Positions 39,075-48,211 of a DNA stretch of 60,833 nt are shown in pieces. The notes below the pieces were generated by a model. It searched no databases and was not told where the DNA came from. It saw nothing but the letters and a program-made list of their open reading frames with translations. A program made the position numbers and the translations under genes. The stretch comes from Flavobacteriales bacterium UBA1694 (lineage in GTDB: Bacteria > Bacteroidota > Bacteroidia > Flavobacteriales > Weeksellaceae), in contig DCJS01000007.1 in NCBI GenBank assembly GCA_002319955.1, positions 22,278 through 83,110 of the forward strand. The letters are read 5' to 3'. How positions within the stretch are numbered: position 1 is the first letter of the stretch; every line of letters starts with the position of its first letter.

Positions 39075-42000
39075 ATGGCAAATTTAGAGAATAATAACGA
39101 GAACGAAAATTTAGAAAACAAAAACAAATCCATCTCCCAAAAGGTGGGCGATGCGGCAAAGGATGCCGCGAAAGACGTCAGCGACCTAGCCAAAGACGTG
39201 GTGGAAAACCCGATAGAAGTGGCTGGCGAATTTGCCGATCAAGCAGCCAAGGATGTGACGGACTACAAATGGTGGGCGAAGTTGCTTCTTTATGTGTTTT
39301 GGATTGGACTAGCTCTACTGGGCGCGTTCCTTATTGCCATCAATTTAAATGTCACCAAACAATGGGCCGCAAACCAAGCCCTTAAGGTGCTCAATCAAGA
39401 TTTCAAAGCCAAGATGACGACCCAAAGTATCCATGTAGACTACTTTGGTGATGTGACCATCCGAGGCTTAAGCATCGAAGACTCGCGTGGACTCCAGTTC
39501 ATTAAAGTAAGAGAATTCCGAGCAAACTCGAATTGGATTTCTTTAGTAACCAACATCGGCAAGAACAACGCCCTTAGTTTCAATTCCCTACAACTTACCA
39601 ATGCGGATATCAAAGTCGTAACCTACCAGGGCGAAAAAATATCCAATTTTATAAAGTACATCAGTAATTTTGACTCTGGAAAACCTTCAGATCCTAGCAA
39701 ACCGCCTTTTCAATTGGATTCACGTGTCGTACTGGTCGATTCGAAAATCTCAATAATAAACCAAAATAAACCGGGTCAAGAAGGCGTTTGGCTACAAGCG
39801 AGCGCTGTAAATATGACCGCTCCCAAAGTTAAAGTGAATGGGCCGAATGTCTCGGCTCAAGTTAATAACTTAAGCTTCTTAGCCCAGCGCTGGGGCAAAA
39901 CGCACTTTGTAGATACCTTTTCCACTGAAATTGCTCTAACAGAGGATTTTTTATCTCTAAACGACCTCACATTCAACACAAACCACAGCTTAATTCAAGG
40001 CGATATTAAACTCAATTTGAACCAAGGTTCTTTTAGTGATTTCTCAAATAAAGTCCGGTGGGATGCTAACTTGAAGCGAGGCAGTCAACTTAGTGGCTAC
40101 GACCTAAGTTATTTCATGACTAATTGGGACAATTATAAGCCTGTAAACATCTCTGGAAAAATGACAGGCCCTCTAAATAACTTTTATTTAGAAAACTTCA
40201 TTATTGGGAATAAAGATGTGAGCATTGCGACCTCAACCATGCGACTAAAGAACGTACTCAATGGGAATTTTGTAATCGAATCTAATGATCTTTCAACGGA
40301 CCTTACTTACGTCGGACTTAAGCAAATGCTTCCTACATTTATTTCGAGCAAACTCAAAAATTTCGCAGACGACTTCGGACGCTTGCGCTACAAGGGGGCA
40401 TTAAGAGTAAGACCTGACCAAATATTCATTCCAAATGCCACCCTTATCACAGGCATTGGACAGGCTAAATTGCAGAATCTTTTCTTAGAGGATTACAGCT
40501 CAAATCTGCCACGCTACCGGGGCTACGCCGAAATTAACAACTTGAATGCAAAGGTAATAACCAAGATGCCTGAGGTGGGGTTAATTTCTGGGAAAATTAA
40601 TTTCGTTGGGGAAAGCTTTGATTTAAACCGAATGGTAATTGATGCCAAGGCTAACTTGTCACGAATTGAAATTCTCGATAAGACCGTGCACAATCTTGCC
40701 CTAGACGGTCAATTAAACCGTAAGACCTATGATGGCTTAATCCGAGTTGACGATGCAAATGCCAAAGCAACGGTTAATGGAAAAATCGATTTTAGAACGG
40801 CGCGATTTGCAGCGGACCTTGTGGCGGACATCCAACATCTTAATCTAAACTATTTCACCAGTTCCAAAGGAAACCAAATTATAAGTGGAACCTTTGATGC
40901 AACTTTAGCAATGACCAGTCTCAACGATTTGAATTTAGACGCCATCGCCAATGAATTGAGATTTTCAAATGCTGGTAAATCGTATTTCATTCCAGAAGCG
41001 AAGGTAAAAGCCTACTTTACTGAGGGGAATCGAGTGGTTGAAATCACCGCTCCCGGAGCAATTAATGGCCGAATAGCTGGAAACTACCAATTGGCAGATC
41101 TTCTCGGAATGATCCAAAATGGCATTCAAAAAATACTCGTTGGTCCCGAGCCTTCTAGGCTCTATGTGGGGCAAAGTTTCAATCTTGAATTTGAAGTCCA
41201 ACAAGGCCTGGTGAATTATTTTGAACCCAATTTGCAGCTCCCCTCTGGCGCCACTGTTTCCGGGTCGTACCAGGGAAATACAAATAACCTTGTCCTTAAT
41301 TTAGAGGCTAGTCAGATTCGCTACCTCATGACGAATGCTGAGCAGATCGCCCAATTAGATCAAGTTCTTGACACCGCAAATCCCGCCCTTGCTATGCCTA
41401 GTGACGGCGTGGCGAAAAAGGACAGTGCCATGCTCGATAATCTTGTGATACGAATCAACACAGCAAACCTCGAAGAGCAACTCTTTGCGAAAGTCGACCG
41501 CGCGCACTATAAAAACAATGTGATTCGTGATTTCACATTTACAGGGCAAAATGAAGATAATAAGGTCTTACATCTCTCAACGAACTTTCTCCACGGCTCC
41601 CCGGAAATGGAACTCGATCTGTCCCTCAAGCCCTATGCTATAAACTTAAACCAGTCCACCACAAGTCGTGGCGACTATCTCTTTAAATTTGAACCAACGG
41701 AACTAAAAGTGAACACCGTCTCATGGGCTGTGGACACGAGTGAAAGTCTTGACCATTCAATTATCTACGAAAAAGCCACAGGCACGATTCGAATTCATAA
41801 CCTACGGGTGTTTTCTGAAGAAAGCTCGCTATTAATTTCTGAGGCGCTTGTGAAATCAGGCAAAGATTTCAGCATTGTGGGGCGTGTTGATCAATTTCAA
41901 CTCTCAAAACTTCTTGAGATGCAGTCTAATGGTAATGATTTAAACATTCAAGGACTTGCTAATGGTGAATTTAATATTGTGATGAACAAAAGCATCCTAG

Positions 42001-43856
42001 AGCCCTTGGTAGATCTACAGATTTTCGATATCTCCATGGATGACCAGGATATGGGGACCATTTCACTGACTGCCAAAAAGAGCAGTTTGGAAAATGTGTT
42101 TGACATCGAGGCCAAGGTGGTCTCCGCAGGCATTATTGGAGACAATAATTTACATGTCCTAGGCACGGTAAACAACAATACGCCTACCCCAACGCTCGAC
42201 GTAAAAATGGACATGCAAGATTTTGATCTTGCCTTTACCCAGCAATTTGTTAAGGGAGTCTTTGGAAATCTTAGAGGAAAGGCGACTGGACTTCTAAATA
42301 TTTCTGGGCCGCTTAATAACATCGACTATAGTGGGGATATTGCCTTGAAGGATTTTGGACTTAAACTTAATTTCATAGGTGTCGATTATACCTTTGAAGA
42401 TACGGTAATTCCTCTGTCCAAGGGACAGGCTATTTTGAATGAAATTCATTTAAAAGACGGACGCAACAACTCAAGTGGAACCATCTCAGGGGTTATTCAA
42501 TTCGAAACCCTCTCCTCCATGGCGGTCAACCTCATTATGAGAGCGGACAACCTCATGGTTTTAAATACCCAACAAAGAGACTATGATCTTTTCTGGGGAC
42601 GCGTTTACGGGCAAGGAAACCTCTACGTCTCTGGACCGGTTTCTGGGCTTAGTATCGCAACCGACTTAAATGAACCTTTTCGAGCTCTAAATAACAGTGT
42701 CTTTACCTTCAATGCGGGATCTACCTCAGGGGTCGATGAGTTTAAGATGCTTCGTTTCTTAAAAGAGGATGCCTCAGGCGCCATTGTGCTCGAAGAGAAA
42801 AAGCCACGCGGCACAAACATGAGCCTCGATTTTAATATCGCAGTCGATAAAGGCACCACAGTAAATGTGGATCTGCCTGAGGACGTGGGTAACATTAGTG
42901 TTCGAGGGAGCGCCAATCCGCTTCGTTTTAGAATGTTCCCCAATGGGGCCATATCAATGAATGGAACGTATCTGGTAGAAAGCGGCACATTTGTCTCACA
43001 AGCCATTTTGGAGCGGACCTTTCAAATAGTCAAAGGAAGCAGCATGCGTTGGGATGGCAACGCCATGACTCCGGCGTTAAACATTCAAGCAAACTATATT
43101 AGAGCGGTTACCAATACCGGTCAGTATCTTGGGGTTACGGCTCTGCCACCGGTCAATGTTTTACTTTCCGTAGCCCTGGAAGGCAGTCTTAATAACCCAG
43201 AGGTAAAACTCGGTCTTTCGGCGCCCGACCTTTCAAGTCAGCTAAAAGAAACCTTAGCAGGAAAAATGATGAACGAGGATGAAAAAGTGATTCAATTCGG
43301 TAGTGTCCTCGTTATGAATTCCTTTAATGTACAGAACGCCGCAGGATTCAATCTTGACGTGGGCAGCACGCTCGAAAACTCAGGCTATAACATGCTCTTT
43401 AAACAACTAGGAAGCGTTTTCAATACCATCAGTAACGAGGTGCAAGTCGATTTAAACTATTTAAAAGGCGATAACGGTTCCAACACGGGCGACCGTGCGA
43501 ATGCCAGTGTAAGCTTTGCACTCTCGCCAAGAGTCACGGTAAAAACAGGCCTAGGTGTCCCACTCTCAAAGGGTTCGGAAGGCGCCACGTACAATTACCT
43601 TTCCGGTGAAGGCATTATTGAATACGACTGGAGTAAAAAGAATGACGGAACGCGCCTTGTGCGAGCCTATTCTAAACCTTCAAACATTGGACTCGTGGCT
43701 GGCAATGCTGGCGGCACTGGTGAGAACCAAACCTACGGCGTGGGCGTTGTTTACAGCAAAAGCTTTAATACCATATTCAATAGAAAAAAGAAAAAGCAGA
43801 AGAGAGACAGCTTAAAGGCAATAATAGATTCTGCAAAAATTAGCACTGCTAACTAG
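39075..43856 (+). CDS. tamB: Giant TamB/DUF490 translocation and assembly module protein
   Basis: A 1593-residue envelope protein of the AsmA/TamB clan. The cytoplasmic N-terminus (1-65) is a charged helix with DAAKDVSDLAKDV-type repeats, followed by a single membrane helix (about 70-90). About 1450 residues of repetitive amphipathic beta structure follow, the predicted periplasm-spanning groove for lipid transport or outer-membrane protein assembly. The C-terminal DUF490 region (about 1150-1560) includes FSGVIQFETLSS-like strands, NGAISMNGTYLVESGTF and a beta-signal-like end. It ends with basic RKKKKQKR. It is divergent from tsaD, an adjacency commonly seen in Flavobacteriia. Confidence 0.92.
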   Translation: MANLENNNENENLENKNKSISQKVGDAAKDAAKDVSDLAKDVVENPIEVAGEFADQAAKDVTDYKWWAKLLLYVFWIGLALLGAFLIAINLNVTKQWAANQALKVLNQDFKAKMTTQSIHVDYFGDVTIRGLSIEDSRGLQFIKVREFRANSNWISLVTNIGKNNALSFNSLQLTNADIKVVTYQGEKISNFIKYISNFDSGKPSDPSKPPFQLDSRVVLVDSKISIINQNKPGQEGVWLQASAVNMTAPKVKVNGPNVSAQVNNLSFLAQRWGKTHFVDTFSTEIALTEDFLSLNDLTFNTNHSLIQGDIKLNLNQGSFSDFSNKVRWDANLKRGSQLSGYDLSYFMTNWDNYKPVNISGKMTGPLNNFYLENFIIGNKDVSIATSTMRLKNVLNGNFVIESNDLSTDLTYVGLKQMLPTFISSKLKNFADDFGRLRYKGALRVRPDQIFIPNATLITGIGQAKLQNLFLEDYSSNLPRYRGYAEINNLNAKVITKMPEVGLISGKINFVGESFDLNRMVIDAKANLSRIEILDKTVHNLALDGQLNRKTYDGLIRVDDANAKATVNGKIDFRTARFAADLVADIQHLNLNYFTSSKGNQIISGTFDATLAMTSLNDLNLDAIANELRFSNAGKSYFIPEAKVKAYFTEGNRVVEITAPGAINGRIAGNYQLADLLGMIQNGIQKILVGPEPSRLYVGQSFNLEFEVQQGLVNYFEPNLQLPSGATVSGSYQGNTNNLVLNLEASQIRYLMTNAEQIAQLDQVLDTANPALAMPSDGVAKKDSAMLDNLVIRINTANLEEQLFAKVDRAHYKNNVIRDFTFTGQNEDNKVLHLSTNFLHGSPEMELDLSLKPYAINLNQSTTSRGDYLFKFEPTELKVNTVSWAVDTSESLDHSIIYEKATGTIRIHNLRVFSEESSLLISEALVKSGKDFSIVGRVDQFQLSKLLEMQSNGNDLNIQGLANGEFNIVMNKSILEPLVDLQIFDISMDDQDMGTISLTAKKSSLENVFDIEAKVVSAGIIGDNNLHVLGTVNNNTPTPTLDVKMDMQDFDLAFTQQFVKGVFGNLRGKATGLLNISGPLNNIDYSGDIALKDFGLKLNFIGVDYTFEDTVIPLSKGQAILNEIHLKDGRNNSSGTISGVIQFETLSSMAVNLIMRADNLMVLNTQQRDYDLFWGRVYGQGNLYVSGPVSGLSIATDLNEPFRALNNSVFTFNAGSTSGVDEFKMLRFLKEDASGAIVLEEKKPRGTNMSLDFNIAVDKGTTVNVDLPEDVGNISVRGSANPLRFRMFPNGAISMNGTYLVESGTFVSQAILERTFQIVKGSSMRWDGNAMTPALNIQANYIRAVTNTGQYLGVTALPPVNVLLSVALEGSLNNPEVKLGLSAPDLSSQLKETLAGKMMNEDEKVIQFGSVLVMNSFNVQNAAGFNLDVGSTLENSGYNMLFKQLGSVFNTISNEVQVDLNYLKGDNGSNTGDRANASVSFALSPRVTVKTGLGVPLSKGSEGATYNYLSGEGIIEYDWSKKNDGTRLVRAYSKPSNIGLVAGNAGGTGENQTYGVGVVYSKSFNTIFNRKKKKQKRDSLKAIIDSAKISTAN

Positions 43857-43935
43857 GTATTTTATGATAATTATCAGTTTGGGTGTTAAATATTGTTAAT
43901 ATTTCCATCAATTTTCTACTATTCGTTTTTTTTTG

Positions 43936-43943
43936 TAAATTTG
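43936..43943 (+). promoter_or_regulatory. -7 box of the Lrp/AsnC gene
   Basis: TAAATTTG with TTTC 19 bp upstream (43913-43916), 40 nt before the ATG at 43984. Confidence 0.55.
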
Positions 43944-43983
43944 CAAAGATATACGATATTCTTAACGAACAAGCTTTATTATA

Positions 43984-44454
43984 ATGAACTATCAATTAGA
44001 CGAAATAGACAAGAAAATTTTGGACTTCCTTGTAGAAAACACAAGAATGCCCTTTACTGAGATTGCAAAACAAATGGATGTTTCCGCTGGAACGATCCAC
44101 GTGCGCGTAAAAAAAATGGAAGATGCTGGAATCATTTTAGGTTCTTCTCTAACCATTAATTATGCGAAATTAGACTACCATTTCACAGCGTTTATTGGTA
44201 TTTTACTTAACAAATCGAATCGAACACAGGACGTTCTAAAAGAACTCTCGTTAATCCCGAACGTGACCGAAGCGAGTGTGATTTCAGGCAAATACAATAT
44301 CTTTTGTAAAGTGAAAGCTAAGAATACACAAGATGCAAAACGTATTATTTACCAGATTGACGATATTCAAGATGTGATGCGCACGGAAAGTATGATTTCT
44401 ATGGAAGAGTACTTAAGCGATAAAAATCGCCTTATCAAAGCGATTTCAATCTAA
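43984..44454 (+). CDS. Lrp/AsnC-family transcriptional regulator
   Basis: A 156-residue feast/famine regulator. The N-terminal helix-turn-helix (LDEIDKKILDFLVENTRMPFTEIAK.. then VSAGTIHVRVKKMEDAGII, in pieces) is followed by a RAM/ACT-like effector and oligomerisation domain (about 65-145: FTAFIGILL, EASVISGKYNIFCKVKAKN). It probably responds to an amino acid. Its regulon is not indicated by its neighbours. A strong terminator follows at 44478-44504. Confidence 0.94.
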   Translation: MNYQLDEIDKKILDFLVENTRMPFTEIAKQMDVSAGTIHVRVKKMEDAGIILGSSLTINYAKLDYHFTAFIGILLNKSNRTQDVLKELSLIPNVTEASVISGKYNIFCKVKAKNTQDAKRIIYQIDDIQDVMRTESMISMEEYLSDKNRLIKAISI

Positions 44455-44477
44455 GACTTATAGACATTATCAAACTT

Positions 44478-44510
44478 AAAACTTATGATTCTATCATAAG
44501 TTTTTTTATT
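44478..44510 (+). terminator. Terminator after the Lrp gene
   Basis: 12 bp stem AAAACTTATGAT / ATCATAAGTTTT, loop TCT, then a T run reaching 44507-44515. Confidence 0.85.
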
Positions 44511-44518
44511 TTTACTGT

Positions 44519-44905
44519 ATGGAAAAAAACTACTTCAAGGACGAGAGTCCAGAAAAAGGAATGGGAATCATTCTCTCGCTCCTAGCGATGCTTTTTTTTG
44601 CAGTGTTTGGAATCGGAATTGATGTGGATCAGTACATCCAAACGGCGGAAAACCACTTGCAGATTCCCCTTTGGTATTTTTATTTAATTTTTGCTGTCGA
44701 CCTCTTAATTGTTCTGTCAGTTATTTTAATATACCTCTACCGTAAGGTTGGCGTGGTGCTTTTTCCAGTGGCTACGCTAATGCACTTTATTTTTCATTTG
44801 TATTACCTGGACACCTTTCTCTATTCCGATGTGACCTCTCTGTTCGTATTTGTTGGAATTGGGCTACTTGCCATTGTGCCTAAATGGCAATTTTTCAAAT
44901 ACTAA
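44519..44905 (+). CDS. Hypothetical four-helix membrane protein upstream of the Rrf2 regulator
   Basis: A 128-residue integral membrane protein I cannot assign to a family. Four predicted membrane helices (about 16-36, 51-71, 77-97, 103-122). A DVDQYIQTAENHLQIPLWYF-like loop, shown here in part, lies between helices 1 and 2. Three histidines (H46, H88, H92) and several tyrosines in or near helices could bind heme or metal, but this is conjecture. It ends 2 bases before the Rrf2-family gene, so it is the first gene of an Fe-S/NO stress transcript. Confidence 0.75.
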   Translation: MEKNYFKDESPEKGMGIILSLLAMLFFAVFGIGIDVDQYIQTAENHLQIPLWYFYLIFAVDLLIVLSVILIYLYRKVGVVLFPVATLMHFIFHLYYLDTFLYSDVTSLFVFVGIGLLAIVPKWQFFKY

Positions 44906-44907
44906 TT

Positions 44908-45342
44908 ATGTTTTCAAAAGCCTGCGAATACGCCATAAAAGCCTCAATCTATATTGCCCAACAAAATCTGAGTGATGCACGTGTGAACGTAAAAGAAATC
45001 GCTCAAGCCGTGGACGCCCCCGAAGCCTTTACAGCCAAAATACTCCAACAACTCTGCAAAGCAGAAGTCATGAAATCAGCCCGTGGGAAACAAGGGGGAT
45101 TCTCCATAACCACGGAGAAAATGAAGGAAACTAAAATCTACGATATTATAAAGATCATCGACGGAGAAGGTATTTTTATGACCTGCGCTCTAGGACTTAA
45201 AGAATGTTCCTCCTCAAACCCATGTCCTGTTCATAATGAGTTCAGACATGTTCGTGAGCACTTAATAGAGATGGCCTGCAAATACACCCTAGAAGACCTT
45301 GCACTTCGCACGGAAGAAGGCCTGTTTAGACTACGAGTCTAA
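44908..45342 (+). CDS. Rrf2-family [Fe-S]-dependent regulator (NsrR/IscR-like)
   Basis: A 144-residue Rrf2 winged-helix regulator. The DNA-binding region includes VDAPEAFTAKILQQL and the wing SARGKQGGF. Cluster ligands are C93, C100 and C106 (C-x6-C-x5-C, in MTCALGLKECSSSNPCPVH), placing it with cluster-bearing NsrR/IscR/RirA proteins. The next gene encodes the RIC/ScdA repair protein, a typical NsrR target, so NO or Fe-S status is the likely signal. The reading frame opens at 44884 inside the upstream gene, but the ATG at 44908 (MFSKACEYAIKA) is the family start. Confidence 0.92.
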   Translation: MFSKACEYAIKASIYIAQQNLSDARVNVKEIAQAVDAPEAFTAKILQQLCKAEVMKSARGKQGGFSITTEKMKETKIYDIIKIIDGEGIFMTCALGLKECSSSNPCPVHNEFRHVREHLIEMACKYTLEDLALRTEEGLFRLRV

Positions 45343-45361
45343 TTCACATAAAAATTAATTC

Positions 45362-45399
45362 GGATAAATTTGTCCTGTTTGGAAAAATACGTATCTTTG
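45362..45399 (+). promoter_or_regulatory. ric promoter with overlapping inverted repeat
   Basis: TTTG (45369-45372), 19 bp, TATCTTTG (45392-45399): an exact consensus promoter. The -33 element lies inside the inverted repeat GGATAAATTTGTCC (45362-45375), a likely repressor site for the upstream Rrf2 protein. Confidence 0.7.
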
Positions 45400-45419
45400 T
45401 ATTACAAAAACAAAGAAAT

Positions 45420-46139
45420 ATGACAATTTTAGACCAAACAATTGGAGAGATCGTCGCACAAGACTACAGAGCTGCGGCAGTATTCAAAAAATACTCAATA
45501 GACTTTTGCTGCAATGGCAATAGAACCTTAGAGGAGGCTTCTGAACTTGAAGGCAAAGACATTAGTCAAGTTGCCAAGGAACTTGAACTAATTGGATCCG
45601 CAAGCGGCGAAACCATTGATTATAAATCTTGGCCTCTTGATCTGCTTGCAGATTATGTTGAGAAAACCCACCACAGGTACATCTCAGACAAAGCTCCCAT
45701 CTTACTTCAATTTTTAAACAAAATCTGTAAGGTTCATGGCAGCAGACACCCAGAGCTTTTCGAAGTATTTGAGCTTTTTGAACAGTCTGCAACAGACCTG
45801 ACAGCTCACATGAAAAAAGAAGAGCAAATCCTTTTCCCATTCGTTCGCGTAATGATGGACTCCCAACGCTCCCATTCGACGCTACAGCCTGCTTCTTTCG
45901 GGTCCGTTGAAAACCCTGTGGACATGATGATGCATGAGCACGATATTGAAGGGGAACGCTTTAGAAAAATTGCCGAGTTAACGAACAATTACCAGTTCCC
46001 GGAAGATGCCTGCAGCACCTACCAAGTAGCATTCAAAATGCTACAGGAATTTGAAGACGATTTGCACAAGCACATCCATATTGAAAACAACATTTTATTT
46101 CCAAAAGCTTTGGAACTAGAAAAAGTCCTAAGAAACTAA
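45420..46139 (+). CDS. ric: Iron-sulfur cluster repair di-iron protein (RIC/ScdA/YtfE)
   Basis: A 239-residue RIC protein. The N-terminal ScdA_N domain (1-60) has the diagnostic DFCCNGNRTLEEA (C30, C31). The remainder is a hemerythrin-like four-helix bundle with di-iron ligands in the motifs THHRYI, KVHGSRHPEL, HMKKEEQILFP, MHEHD and HIHIENNILFP. It restores Fe-S clusters damaged by NO or oxidants. It has its own consensus promoter with an overlapping palindrome and a strong terminator, directly downstream of an Fe-S Rrf2 regulator. Confidence 0.96.
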   Translation: MTILDQTIGEIVAQDYRAAAVFKKYSIDFCCNGNRTLEEASELEGKDISQVAKELELIGSASGETIDYKSWPLDLLADYVEKTHHRYISDKAPILLQFLNKICKVHGSRHPELFEVFELFEQSATDLTAHMKKEEQILFPFVRVMMDSQRSHSTLQPASFGSVENPVDMMMHEHDIEGERFRKIAELTNNYQFPEDACSTYQVAFKMLQEFEDDLHKHIHIENNILFPKALELEKVLRN

Positions 46140-46171
46140 AACCATGTCCTCTTATATTTAATTTGAATTTG

Positions 46172-46203
46172 AGTGCTCCACCTTTTTGGAGCACTTTTTT
46201 TTA
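46172..46203 (+). terminator. Terminator of ric
   Basis: Stem AGTGCTCCA / TGGAGCACT (9 bp), loop CCTTTT, then a run of eight T residues. Confidence 0.9.
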
Positions 46204-46229
46204 GTGCCTAATCGGTCCAACCTAAAACA

Positions 46230-46258
46230 AAGAAGCACGTGCTCTGCACGTGCTTCTT
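46230..46258 (-). terminator. Terminator of the transketolase operon
   Basis: Perfect 13 bp stem AAGAAGCACGTGC / GCACGTGCTTCTT with a 3-nt loop, 23 bases after the transketolase stop on the minus strand, followed by TTGTTTTAGG. Confidence 0.8.
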
Positions 46259-46280
46259 ATACTATTATAGCCCTTTTACA

Positions 46281-47231
46281 CTAGTCTCTAGCCAGGACGC
46301 GTTTTACGGCGCTTAAAACCGCAGTGGAATCAATTCCATATTTTTTCATTAGCTCAGCTGGTGTCGCGGATTCTCCAAAAGAATCGTTCACCGCCACGAA
46401 CTCTTGAGGCGTTGGACGTCTTCTTGATAGCATTCCCGAAACGGATTCGCCTAAACCACCCAAGTAATTATGCTCCTCGGCAGTAACTAATTTACCCGTC
46501 TTTTTGACAGACTTTAAAATGATTTCCTCGTCTAAAGGTTTAATCGTGTGAATGTTTATAACTTCAACCGAAATCCCTTCCTTTTCTAATTCAGCTGCCG
46601 CAACGAGTGATTCCCAAACAAGGTGTCCAGTGGCCACAATCGTCACATCTGTACCTTCTTGAAGTAAAAGGCCTTTTCCTATTTCAAATGGGGTATCTTC
46701 AGGTAAAAACACAGGAACAGCAGGGCGACCAAAACGAAGGTAAACCGGTCCTTCATAATCAGCTATAGCGATTGTGGCAGCCTTGGTTTGATTGTAATCG
46801 CAAGGATTAATAACCACCATTCCAGGAAGCATTTTCATCATGCCAATATCTTCCAGCACTTGGTGCGTGGCGCCGTCTTCGCCTAGGGTTAACCCAGCAT
46901 GAGACGCACAAATTTTGACGTTCTTACCAGAATAAGCCACGGATTGGCGGATCTGGTCGTAGACTCTGGAGGTTGAAAAATTCGCAAACGTTCCAGTAAA
47001 GGGAATTTTGCCATTGATGCTTAATCCTGCAGCAACACCAATCATATTGGCCTCTGCAATACCAACTTGGAAGAAACGCTCTGGCGCTTTCTCAATAAAT
47101 TTCTCCATTTTTAGCGACCCAATAAGGTCTGCACAAAGTGCCACTACATTGGGATTGTCATCTGCTAACTGCGCGAGGCCTGCTCCAAACCCACTTCTAG
47201 TATCTTTCTTTTCTGTATATGTAAATTTCAT
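46281..47231 (-). CDS. Transketolase, C-terminal half subunit
   Basis: A 316-residue protein equivalent to the pyrimidine-binding and C-terminal domains of transketolase. Motifs: FFQVGIAEANMIGVAAGL (the glutamate activating thiamine diphosphate), SHAGLTLGEDGATHQ and the C-terminal TVEEHNYLGGLGE-like region. With the N-terminal half encoded 18 bases upstream it makes a split transketolase, as in many Bacteroidota and Archaea. Role: carbon exchange in the non-oxidative pentose phosphate pathway. Confidence 0.95.
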   Translation of the reverse strand: MKFTYTEKKDTRSGFGAGLAQLADDNPNVVALCADLIGSLKMEKFIEKAPERFFQVGIAEANMIGVAAGLSINGKIPFTGTFANFSTSRVYDQIRQSVAYSGKNVKICASHAGLTLGEDGATHQVLEDIGMMKMLPGMVVINPCDYNQTKAATIAIADYEGPVYLRFGRPAVPVFLPEDTPFEIGKGLLLQEGTDVTIVATGHLVWESLVAAAELEKEGISVEVINIHTIKPLDEEIILKSVKKTGKLVTAEEHNYLGGLGESVSGMLSRRRPTPQEFVAVNDSFGESATPAELMKKYGIDSTAVLSAVKRVLARD

Positions 47232-47249
47232 TGCTCTACTGCTTTGCTA

Positions 47250-48101
47250 TTAATAATCACTTGGCGCTTCAAGGTATAACTGCTTTAGCCCAGTCTCTAA
47301 TTGCTCGTCGTTTGGTGCTTTTCCATGCCAAGAATGAGATCCCATCATGTAATCAATTCCTTGACCCATTTCAGTATGCATAATAATGATAACCGGTTTT
47401 GAATTCCCGGTCAAGGATTTGGCTTTCTCTAAAATTGCGATAACGCTTTCTAAATCGTTCCCATTCTTTTCTTCGAGTACTTCCCATCCAAAAGCACTTA
47501 ACTTCGCATGGAGGTCTCCTAAACTCATTACATCATCAACGTCACCGTCAATTTGTCTGTTATTATAGTCTACGGTTGAAATCAGATTGTCAATTTTATG
47601 ATGAGCCGCAAACATTAGTGCTTCCCAGATTTGACCTTCCTGCAGTTCGCCATCGCCATGAAGCGTATAAACAAGGCTGCTATCCCCGTCTAATTTTTTA
47701 GCTAAAGCCGCGCCAGCAGCCACCGATAAACCTTGTCCTAAGGATCCAGACGCAATACGTATGCCTGGCAGCCCTTCATGCGTTGTCGGGTGGCCTTGAA
47801 GTCTTGAATCTAACTTTCTGAAGGTTCGAAGTTCATCTACTGGAAAAAATCCAAAGCGTGCGAGGGTTGAATAAAACACGGGAGAAATGTGTCCATTGGA
47901 TAAGAAGAATAAGTCTTCATTTTTACCTTCCATTTGAAATGGCAACTGGTAGTTTAATACGTTCCCATAAAGGGCTGTAAAATACTCCACGCAGCCAAGG
48001 CTGCCACCAGGGTGCCCAGAATTCACGGCGTGAACCATTCTCACAATATCCCTTCTGATCTGTGTGGTAAGAGACTTTAACTCTTCAATACTATTACTCA
48101 T
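47250..48101 (-). CDS. Transketolase, N-terminal half subunit
   Basis: A 283-residue thiamine-diphosphate-binding half of a split transketolase. Motifs: VNSGHPGGSLGCVE, IASGSLGQGLSVAAG and the cofactor motif HGDGELQEGQIWEAL...VDYNN (GDG-N type). It is cotranscribed with the C-terminal half. The frame is open up to 48185; the ATG at 48101 (MSNSIEELKS) corresponds to the family start and avoids an unconserved 28-residue leader. Confidence 0.95.
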   Translation of the reverse strand: MSNSIEELKSLTTQIRRDIVRMVHAVNSGHPGGSLGCVEYFTALYGNVLNYQLPFQMEGKNEDLFFLSNGHISPVFYSTLARFGFFPVDELRTFRKLDSRLQGHPTTHEGLPGIRIASGSLGQGLSVAAGAALAKKLDGDSSLVYTLHGDGELQEGQIWEALMFAAHHKIDNLISTVDYNNRQIDGDVDDVMSLGDLHAKLSAFGWEVLEEKNGNDLESVIAILEKAKSLTGNSKPVIIIMHTEMGQGIDYMMGSHSWHGKAPNDEQLETGLKQLYLEAPSDY

Positions 48102-48211
48102 TACTTTAAATTTACTTGCATGCGAAATTACATCTTTTTGATGGATTTTAAAAATGGGTGCCCCATAGTTAATTCCAAAAGACACACCTTTTTTTGCAAG
48201 GTATTAGCAAA

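Noticed and set aside
39075..39270. Repeated DAAKDVSDLAKDV-type segments as a DNA repeat or mobile feature
   Set aside because: It is a protein-level charged helix in the TamB N-terminus; the DNA is not a tandem repeat.
42623..43006. 127-residue minus-strand frame inside tamB
   Set aside because: Antisense to the conserved DUF490 region, no promoter or family pattern.
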